NCBI GenBank assembly: GCA_044371405.1
Contig: JBILTS010000006.1
Coordinates: 1-38,824 of the forward strand
Direction of reading: 5' to 3'
DNA from: RGEC01 sp044371405
Lineage (GTDB): Bacteria; Bacteroidota; Bacteroidia; NS11-12g; UBA955
DNA: 38,824 bases
Below the pieces are notes generated by a model that saw only the letters and a program-made list of their open reading frames with translations, was not told the origin of the DNA and did not search any database. The position numbers were made by a program, and so were the translations under genes. Positions 32,583-38,824 of the stretch are shown here, in pieces (the stretch's first letter is position 1; the number at the start of each line of letters is the position of its first letter).

Positions 32583-33740
32583 GTGAACAGTTACGAAATC
32601 AAGAAATACATCAAGATTATTTTGTTGCTGCTGGCCATGTTCATTGGCGGATTAACCCTGTATTTTAGTCAGCAATTGGCACAAAAGGTGGCTAAAGAGG
32701 AGAAAAAAAAGATAAGTACCTGGGCAAAAGCGGTAAAAAACAGCGGTGATCCGGAGGTTGATGACGCCAACCTTACCTTTTATCTGGAGTTAATACAGGA
32801 TAATACCACCATTCCTGCAATTTTGGTTGATGAAAACGGAAAGATTACCCAACATAATGTAAACCTGGATAAAACCATGCTGAAGGTTCCGGGATATCTT
32901 GAAAGAAAGAAACTGGAGTTTGCGGAAGAAAATGATCCTATACCCATACCCATTGCAGCTGGGGTTGTGCATAAAGTTTATTACGGAGAGAGCAGTGTAC
33001 TCAAGCAATTGCGTTACTATCCCTACGTAGTGCTGGGTGTGGTGGCCCTGTTTATTTTGGTTTCTTATTTTGCCTTTTCGGTAAGCAGGCGGGCAGAGGA
33101 AAATCAGGTTTGGGTAGGTCTTGCCAAGGAAACGGCCCATCAACTGGGTACCCCAATTTCATCCCTGATGGGCTGGGTTGATGTGATTGAAATGGGTGAA
33201 ATGCCCGAAAATGCCGGTGATGAGATGCGCAAAGACATCAGAAGACTTCAGATCATAACCGAACGCTTCAGTAAAATTGGATCGGAGCCCATTTTGAAAC
33301 GGGTAGAACTCAATCATACGCTTCAGCTGGCTGTAGATTATATGAAAACCCGATCAGGGAAAGGGGTTCACTTCGATATTCAACCCACTGATGCTCCTGT
33401 TTATGTGATGCTGAACCTCAATCTCTTTGACTGGGTTATTGAAAATCTAACCAAAAATAGCATTGATGCCATGGAAGGGGTTGGAGAGCTTAAATACATC
33501 ATTCGGAAAAAGTCGGGAAAAATCATCTTGGATGTTACAGATACGGGTAAAGGAATCCCGCGCAACCGGTTTAAATCTGTTTTTAAGCCCGGCTATACTA
33601 CCAAGCGCAGGGGCTGGGGGTTGGGCTTATCGCTGGCAAAGAGAATAATCAATGATTATCACCGCGGGCTCATTTATGTGAAAGAGAGCGCACCGGGTGT
33701 GCGAACAACCATGCGCATCATCCTTAACGAAGCAGCATAA
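32583..33740 (+). CDS. Membrane sensor histidine kinase
   Basis: This is 385 residues. Two membrane segments (about 11-30 and 146-167) bracket a periplasmic domain of about 115 residues without a recognised fold (PAILVDENGKITQHN suggests PAS/CACHE-like strands). The HisKA motif is AKETAHQLGTPISSL with His186. The ATPase has N box ENLTKNSIDAM, G1 DVTDTGKGIP, F box FKSVFKPGYTT and G2 GWGLGLSLAKRI. No response regulator is adjacent, so the partner is unknown. The start is GTG at 32583, 10 nt after the GT-fusion gene, so the kinase is probably on the recR-GT transcript. The 3' end overlaps the convergent protease gene by 17 bp. Confidence 0.88.
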   Translation: MNSYEIKKYIKIILLLLAMFIGGLTLYFSQQLAQKVAKEEKKKISTWAKAVKNSGDPEVDDANLTFYLELIQDNTTIPAILVDENGKITQHNVNLDKTMLKVPGYLERKKLEFAEENDPIPIPIAAGVVHKVYYGESSVLKQLRYYPYVVLGVVALFILVSYFAFSVSRRAEENQVWVGLAKETAHQLGTPISSLMGWVDVIEMGEMPENAGDEMRKDIRRLQIITERFSKIGSEPILKRVELNHTLQLAVDYMKTRSGKGVHFDIQPTDAPVYVMLNLNLFDWVIENLTKNSIDAMEGVGELKYIIRKKSGKIILDVTDTGKGIPRNRFKSVFKPGYTTKRRGWGLGLSLAKRIINDYHRGLIYVKESAPGVRTTMRIILNEAA

Positions 33741-36700
33741 AGGTTCCTTTTTCTGTAACCCGCTCGTCATAGGCATTGATAAGGCTGATTTCCACAATGT
33801 AGGTTCCCTGTGGGGCGCCATCGCCGGTCCAGCCCTTTGTGGGATCATCCGTTTTAAACACCATCTGACCCCAGCGGTTGAATATCCTGAGACGGTATGA
33901 TTTAATACCCCTGAGTGAAGGTTTCCAAACCTCATTTATACCATTATTATCTGGAGTAAATGCGGTTGGGATGTGTAAATAATAGCCGATTCCGACCCTA
34001 ACAATGCGATCAATGGTATCGTAGCAATTGAATGAATTGCCTACCACCTGTTGTGCAATCCATGTTCCGGTGTCGTTGGATACCCATATCGAGGGCTGCT
34101 GCACATTAAAAAATCCGTTTGGCAGGTTCCAGATCCAGCTTGTAGCACCGCTGCTTTGGTCTGTGAATGAAACCGGTTGTAATTCTCGTGGTGCGGCAGG
34201 ATTAATGCTGAAGCCAGCCTTGGGCCTGGGATTAACAATCAGGGTATAGTTTACGGTATCAACACAACCCAGTGAGTTGAATGCACTTAGTTTCAGGTTA
34301 TAATTTCCAGTGTTGAATTTCAATGCAGTATCATTACCACTATAGCGGCGGTTATTCAGCAGCAGACGGTTGGTGGAAGTGCTTGTGTTTTTGATACTAA
34401 AAATACCCGGGTCGCAGGCGGTTGTGTTGGGTATAAACAGACTGGCCATGGGCATAGCCACCACCTGAACCTGTATGTTACGCTGCGGTTGCGTAACTGT
34501 GCACCCGTCTGTTACCGAGATCCTGTAGCTGCGTGTACCAGCCGGGGATACTGCAATGCCGGCGGTGGTTCCTGCAGCGCTATTGTCTGAAAGGTCTGTC
34601 CAGGTGTAGTTGTAGCTGCCGTTACCCCCGGCTGCTTTCACGCGCAGCGTTGCCAGTTCTCCTGCACAGATGGAAGTATCGGGCGAAGTGGTGATGCTGA
34701 GATTAGGTAAAACCGTGATCTTGATGGTTGCAGTATCATTTTTAACCGTGCAGCCGTCGGATAGAATAACCCGAACCGTTTGTGAGGAGGAAGGATTCAG
34801 ATTTAGGGTGGCATTGGTGCCCAGTGCGGTAGATGGATTGCTCACATCCTCCCAGCGATACTGATACAGGCCGTTTCCGCCGGTTGAATTGCTTTTAAGC
34901 GTGACGGGGTTGCCGAAGCAGATCGTAGTATCATTGTTGGAGGTAATATTCAGCGGCTGTCTTACATTTACTGTAACCAGCTGCGTATCGTTTTTCAGGG
35001 TACATCCGTCACTGAGCACGGCACGATAGATGGTGGTGGCGGTGGGTGTAACATTTTGGTTAGTTCCGTTGCCCAGTCCTTGATTCCACGAAATGGTATA
35101 GCCTGTACTCAAACCACCAGCAGGTATGGCAGTCAGTGATGTGCTTCTTCCCAGGCAGAGGGTTGTATCCTGTTTTAAGGTCAGTGCCAGTGCAGCTCTT
35201 ACATCAACGGTTACAAAGGCGGTATCATTTTTTACAGTACATCCATCACTTAGAATGGCTCGGTAGATAGTATTGGTTGTTGGCGAAACCAGTTTATTTG
35301 AACCTGTCCCTAATCCCTGGTTCCAGGTTATGGTGCGTGAAGCAGCTAACCCGCCTAGCACGGTGGCATTGAGTGAAACAGCATTGCCTTGGCAAATCAG
35401 GGTGTCTTTGTTAAGGGAAATGTCCAGTGCGGCTCTGACGCTCACTTTGAAAGTGGCATACAGGGTGTCTGGAGTGCAGCCATCAAGCGCCCTGACTGTG
35501 TAATCGGTGGTGGTTGCCGGATTCACCAAATAGTTGGGCGTGGTGATATTGCCGGGTGTCCAAAGGTATTTATAACCCGCGGTTAAACCACCACTCAATG
35601 CGGCTGTTAGGGTGGTTGCCCTGCCCTGGCAAAGCGTGGTGTCTTTTCCGGCTTTCAGTGAAAGCGGAGCTCTTACGGTTACTGTTATTGAATCCAGAGC
35701 ATCATAGAATGTGCATTGATCATCCAGCGAAATTCTGTAGGTTGTTTTGGTTGTGGGTTTCACCGTTATGCTGCTACCCGCAGTAAATCCCTGCCATTGA
35801 AATAAATACCTTGTGCTATCACCTCCGGTTCCGCTTGCATTTAGGGTAAGGGAATTTCCCAAGCAGATGGTGGTGTCTTTTGGTCTCCGAATTTTTAAGG
35901 GTGATTTAACCGTTAAAATGGCCGCGTTGGAAGGTTTTCTGATGTTACAGAAGTTGGTGGCCAAAATTCGGAATTGTTGTCTGTTGCTGGCAAAAGTGAG
36001 GTTTTTACGTTTTAATGTGTTTGTAGTATCGCCGGAAATATCATTCCAGGTGGTTCCATTGTCAGTACTTAACTGCCATTGGAGTTTGGGCTTTAAGCCG
36101 GAATTAACACCTACGGTCCATGAAACAGAATCGCCTTCACAACGCCATTGATCAGCAGGTTGAGAGGTGAATGTGGCCGTTGTATCTACCGTAATAATGG
36201 CGGGTTGGGTAAATACCTGGTTCAGGCAGGCGTTCAGATAGCGATTGCGATAATAAGTGCCGCGCTGGGCCCAGCTAAAATTTGGAACTGCCAGCGTATC
36301 TGTGTTTTTCCCAGGCATATTTTGCCATGTTTTTCCGCTGTCGGTGCTAAACTGCCATTGTCTGGCCAGACTGGGTGTGCCTGAAGCACTACTGATCAGG
36401 GTAAGTGTATTACCTGCACAAATAATCTGGGTTGTAGGCTGACGCGTTACTGTGGGGGCCACCGGACTTGCAGAAGGGGTGAAAGATCGTCCGGCACATC
36501 TGGGTCCGTTTTCACCATTGGGGCCAGTGGCTTCCAGTGAAAACCAGTAAGTCCTGCCATTTACCAGACCTGTTACGGTGAAGAATGTATCCTTGGTTGT
36601 ACCAATCGGTTCCAGATAGGAATTGATACTCATTAAAACCCGGTATGATGAGGCACCCGGTGTGCGGGGCCAGTATAAGTGTACCTGACTGCTGCAAGTG

Positions 36701-38824
36701 GTTCCGTTGGGTTGGCTGGCCCTGGAATAAATGTGAAATGTGGTATCGCTTACATCGGTCAGCGTGCCGTTTTTAATGCGAATCAGGGCTTTTTTTGTAC
36801 TGAGGGTTGAAGGTGCGTTGTTCCAGGTGAAATACCGGTTGGTACTGGCAAGTCCCGTTGTAATATTGTTCCAGGTAACACCACTGTCCGAACTATATTC
36901 CAGGGTAAAGGTTCCTGTGGCTCCATAGGCATCCCATGCAATGGTCTGGGGAGCAGTAGAAGTTGGAGGCACCATGGATTCATGGCCGTTGGGGTAGCTT
37001 ACCCGCACATAGTTGCCAATCTGGCTGTGGGTGATGGTGTACACTTCATTGGAAGTGCTGATGGCTTTGCCTTTCACTCTGATTACCCATTTCCCGGACT
37101 TGGGATTGTCAAAAAAAAACTGTTCGGCATTGTTCAAGCTGTCTCTCTTGCGAACGGGGAGGCAGGTATGGCATGCCGGATTTAAAGTCCATGGCGAGTA
37201 CACATTGCCTGCACTATCCTGCACTTCCAGGTCCAAATCATTGATTAGGGAAGGGGATGCACCCGCAGAAGCATACATATCGTCCCATACCAGCATCACC
37301 TGAAAACGCGCGGTGCCTGGCTTCACATAAACAGTATCGGTGCGGCTGTTGCCATTGGTCACACTGTCTACTTTGTAGGTTTTATCCTCCAGCACTTTCA
37401 TGGCACTCACTGCATTAATTCGGCCGAAACCAAAAGCGTAGTCAGGCCCGGTATTTCCCAAATCGTCTGCCGTGTTGCATACAATGGCTTTGAGGGTATG
37501 GTTCAGGGGTTTTTTATTGCTGTTGAGTTGTTTGAAGCGCTCATACAACAATGCCATGGTGCCGGTGGCGCCCGGACAACTCATGGATGTTCCATTCCAA
37601 CCGCCCTGATAACTGTTTCCGGGCATGGTGGAATATACATTCACCCCCATGGCACAGATTTCTGGTTTCATGCGGCCGTCGCGCATGGGGCCATAGCTGT
37701 GGAAGGTGCTGTTTCCGTCATTGAATTGCAAAGCCCCCACGGTAATAATATTTTTAGCCGACTGAAAGCCACTATTGATGGTTCGGTATCCACCGGTAGC
37801 ACAGTTTGAACCGCGTGAATTGCCGGAACTGAACTGATGGCTGAGGTATGGATACATGGTAACCAATATATCCAGGTTTCGGCTTACACCATCATAGGTC
37901 CCGCGGGTTGCACAAGGGTCTGAGCCATAGCCATAGGAATTATTGGTCATTACAATGCTGTCTCTGTAACAGGCCGTATCCATTTCAGCCGCTATGTTGC
38001 CAAAAAAATCCCAGCTGAACAGGTTGGCTTTTGGGGCCATTCCCTGACCAAAAGGGTCAATAACGCCGGCACCGGTAATGGTGCCGCAAACGTGCGTGGC
38101 ATGGTTGCCATTTGAGTTGGCAACAAAAGGGTTTTTATTGATAACCCGATCATTGTAATCCACATGACTGCCTGTTCCCGCACCATCCCATTCTCCGATG
38201 GTGATGCCTTTGCCCCAGAGATTGCGTCCGCCGGGTCTTCCCAGGTTGAGCGTTAGGGCCCTGTGATTCACCCTTCCGGGGAAATTGTGTGCCTCTACTG
38301 CTGGCGATATCGGCTCCATCCAGTAAAATCCTTCTAATGAGAGCAAGGTTTGTAATTTCTCAAGAGGAAAACGTACCTGAACTGTTTTAAAGTTTGGCTG
38401 ATAAGCTCTGTATGCGAAACCATTTTCTTCAAATGTGGCTTTTAAAGCTTCAAAACGGTGGTTTCCGTTCAGAAAAACCACCGCTTCTACCCACTCCGGG
38501 AAGTCTTTTACACGGGCCCATTCAGGACCACCGTTTTGCCAGTTTTCGGATTCTGTTTTCCATTTGTTTTTAAGTGTCTGAACACAGATAACGCCATAAG
38601 CTGACAGGTCTTTCCCGGCCATAACTGTTGGTATTTCGGCGTACCAGGTAAAATCAGGTATGTATTCAAGTAAGGTAATGCCGGTTTTTTTGAGCGCGTC
38701 CTTTTGCGCATTGTCCGGCATGGATGAGAAGGACACAAAAGCTGTGTAATATGCTGAAGAACTTGTTTTTTCGGGAATTTTGGTGATTTTTTCTGTTTTT
38801 ATATCGCCGGTTTTTAAGCGAATA
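33724..38824 (-). CDS. Giant secreted subtilisin-like (S8) protease with adhesin repeats and T9SS type B tail (5' end outside window)
   Basis: The frame stays open to the right edge, with no start, so the gene is truncated by the window; the GTG at 38736 is internal. At least 1,699 residues are present. Order: a propeptide-like region; an S8 catalytic domain with Asp in GEWDGAG (38185-38187), His in NHATHVCGT and Ser in NGTSMSCPG; a jelly-roll P-domain-like segment (VKPGTARFQVMLVWDD...); a fibronectin III module; and two Ig-like modules containing WQFSTDSGKTW and WQLSTDNGTTW. These are followed by six tandem repeats of about 79 residues starting DTTxCxG, two PKD-like modules, and a C-terminal gliding-motility-associated (CHU_C, type B T9SS) domain with TAFTPDNNGINE, FNRWGQ and GWTGDG. 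Secretion to the surface by T9SS is well supported; the protein substrate is unknown. Confidence 0.9.
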   Translation of the reverse strand, partial: IRLKTGDIKTEKITKIPEKTSSSAYYTAFVSFSSMPDNAQKDALKKTGITLLEYIPDFTWYAEIPTVMAGKDLSAYGVICVQTLKNKWKTESENWQNGGPEWARVKDFPEWVEAVVFLNGNHRFEALKATFEENGFAYRAYQPNFKTVQVRFPLEKLQTLLSLEGFYWMEPISPAVEAHNFPGRVNHRALTLNLGRPGGRNLWGKGITIGEWDGAGTGSHVDYNDRVINKNPFVANSNGNHATHVCGTITGAGVIDPFGQGMAPKANLFSWDFFGNIAAEMDTACYRDSIVMTNNSYGYGSDPCATRGTYDGVSRNLDILVTMYPYLSHQFSSGNSRGSNCATGGYRTINSGFQSAKNIITVGALQFNDGNSTFHSYGPMRDGRMKPEICAMGVNVYSTMPGNSYQGGWNGTSMSCPGATGTMALLYERFKQLNSNKKPLNHTLKAIVCNTADDLGNTGPDYAFGFGRINAVSAMKVLEDKTYKVDSVTNGNSRTDTVYVKPGTARFQVMLVWDDMYASAGASPSLINDLDLEVQDSAGNVYSPWTLNPACHTCLPVRKRDSLNNAEQFFFDNPKSGKWVIRVKGKAISTSNEVYTITHSQIGNYVRVSYPNGHESMVPPTSTAPQTIAWDAYGATGTFTLEYSSDSGVTWNNITTGLASTNRYFTWNNAPSTLSTKKALIRIKNGTLTDVSDTTFHIYSRASQPNGTTCSSQVHLYWPRTPGASSYRVLMSINSYLEPIGTTKDTFFTVTGLVNGRTYWFSLEATGPNGENGPRCAGRSFTPSASPVAPTVTRQPTTQIICAGNTLTLISSASGTPSLARQWQFSTDSGKTWQNMPGKNTDTLAVPNFSWAQRGTYYRNRYLNACLNQVFTQPAIITVDTTATFTSQPADQWRCEGDSVSWTVGVNSGLKPKLQWQLSTDNGTTWNDISGDTTNTLKRKNLTFASNRQQFRILATNFCNIRKPSNAAILTVKSPLKIRRPKDTTICLGNSLTLNASGTGGDSTRYLFQWQGFTAGSSITVKPTTKTTYRISLDDQCTFYDALDSITVTVRAPLSLKAGKDTTLCQGRATTLTAALSGGLTAGYKYLWTPGNITTPNYLVNPATTTDYTVRALDGCTPDTLYATFKVSVRAALDISLNKDTLICQGNAVSLNATVLGGLAASRTITWNQGLGTGSNKLVSPTTNTIYRAILSDGCTVKNDTAFVTVDVRAALALTLKQDTTLCLGRSTSLTAIPAGGLSTGYTISWNQGLGNGTNQNVTPTATTIYRAVLSDGCTLKNDTQLVTVNVRQPLNITSNNDTTICFGNPVTLKSNSTGGNGLYQYRWEDVSNPSTALGTNATLNLNPSSSQTVRVILSDGCTVKNDTATIKITVLPNLSITTSPDTSICAGELATLRVKAAGGNGSYNYTWTDLSDNSAAGTTAGIAVSPAGTRSYRISVTDGCTVTQPQRNIQVQVVAMPMASLFIPNTTACDPGIFSIKNTSTSTNRLLLNNRRYSGNDTALKFNTGNYNLKLSAFNSLGCVDTVNYTLIVNPRPKAGFSINPAAPRELQPVSFTDQSSGATSWIWNLPNGFFNVQQPSIWVSNDTGTWIAQQVVGNSFNCYDTIDRIVRVGIGYYLHIPTAFTPDNNGINEVWKPSLRGIKSYRLRIFNRWGQMVFKTDDPTKGWTGDGAPQGTYIVEISLINAYDERVTEKGTFMLLR
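34460..35895 (-). repeat. Six tandem adhesin-type repeats inside the S8 protease
   Basis: Six units begin DTTICLGN, DTTLCQGR, DTLICQGN, DTTLCLGR, DTTICFGN and DTSICAGE (near 35880, 35645, 35408, 35170, 34932 and 34679). The period is 235-253 bp, about 79-84 residues. Each contains 'GG....Y.W', 'vxPtxtxxYr' and 'lsDGCT' strands. Repeats 3, 4 and 5 are the closest in sequence; all have drifted at the DNA level. Confidence 0.85.

Noticed and set aside
34460..35895. Periodic repeats considered as a CRISPR or DNA-level satellite
   Set aside because: The period of about 237 bp stays in frame and encodes diverged protein modules; there are no short identical repeats with unique spacers.
36148..36384. 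Plus-strand reading frames opposite the S8 protease
   Set aside because: They mirror the low-stop composition of the large minus-strand gene and show no family features or start signals.
38734..38736. GTG at 38736 as the start of the S8 protease
   Set aside because: The same frame continues without a stop to the window edge, and the codons beyond it read as ordinary protein sequence; no signal peptide follows the GTG.

Overview
The window is a gene-dense chromosomal segment of a Bacteroidota bacterium. Four kinds of evidence support this: secreted proteins that end in type IX secretion (T9SS) sorting domains or gliding-motility-associated C-terminal domains; Ig/CHU_C-type repeats in those proteins; promoters of the Bacteroidota form (TTG, about 20 nt, TAnnTTTG) with few Shine-Dalgarno sequences; and the rplM-rpsI-rpsB-tsf and panD/rfaE2 style gene arrangements. 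The family level cannot be fixed from the sequence alone; a Chitinophagales/Sphingobacteriales-like or flavobacterial lineage would fit. No tRNA, rRNA, CRISPR array, insertion sequence or phage gene was seen.

Layout. 1-1.7 kb: pdxH, then on the minus strand fabI followed by a 44-codon gene for small ribosomal protein THX, whose end lies inside a terminator shared with pdxH. 1.8-6.8 kb: a large secreted Ig/PKD protein with a T9SS tail, a GT39-type membrane glycosyltransferase, and a convergent secreted protein of unknown role. 6.9-8.8 kb: trhO (tRNA uridine hydroxylase) and a DUF4468-like secreted protein. 8.9-12.9 kb: the translation cluster rplM-rpsI-rpsB-tsf with a strong promoter and terminator, then pyrH and an archaemetzincin-like lipoprotein protease. 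12.9-14.2 kb (minus): rpsT, a [2Fe-2S] ferredoxin and a histidine phosphatase. 14.2-15.6 kb: a hotdog thioesterase and isochorismate synthase joined by an ATGA overlap (menaquinone synthesis). 15.6-17.8 kb (minus): an unknown secreted protein and a thiolase. 17.9-19.8 kb: a LON-domain protein, tsaB and pabA/trpG as a tight operon. 19.8-21.5 kb (minus): dxs with a TTG start.

An AT-rich gap of about 370 bp (21.54-21.91 kb) precedes a Lys/Ala-rich AT-hook, histone-H1-like protein with a C-terminal globular domain. From 29.9 down to 22.6 kb a seven-gene minus-strand operon runs panD, flippase-like protein, rfaE2, second flippase-like protein, GT2 glycosyltransferase, secreted lamin-tail protein, prmC, with many 4-base start/stop overlaps. 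From 30.0 to 33.7 kb a plus-strand operon carries recR, a GT2 glycosyltransferase fused to what looks like a decayed polyprenyl-phosphate sugar transferase, and an orphan sensor histidine kinase. From 33.7 kb to the right edge lies most of a giant subtilisin-like protease with six tandem adhesin-type repeats and a T9SS type B tail; its start is outside the window.

Most of the window is core metabolism and translation (B6, pantothenate, menaquinone, isoprenoid, fatty acid, t6A, ribosome) mixed with envelope biogenesis and T9SS cargo. The least conventional items are the GT2/sugar-transferase fusion with its kinase partner, the AT-hook protein with its AT-rich upstream region, the heptose-activation/double-flippase operon, and the archaemetzincin lipoprotein. 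No clear self-contained novel defence or mobile system was seen.
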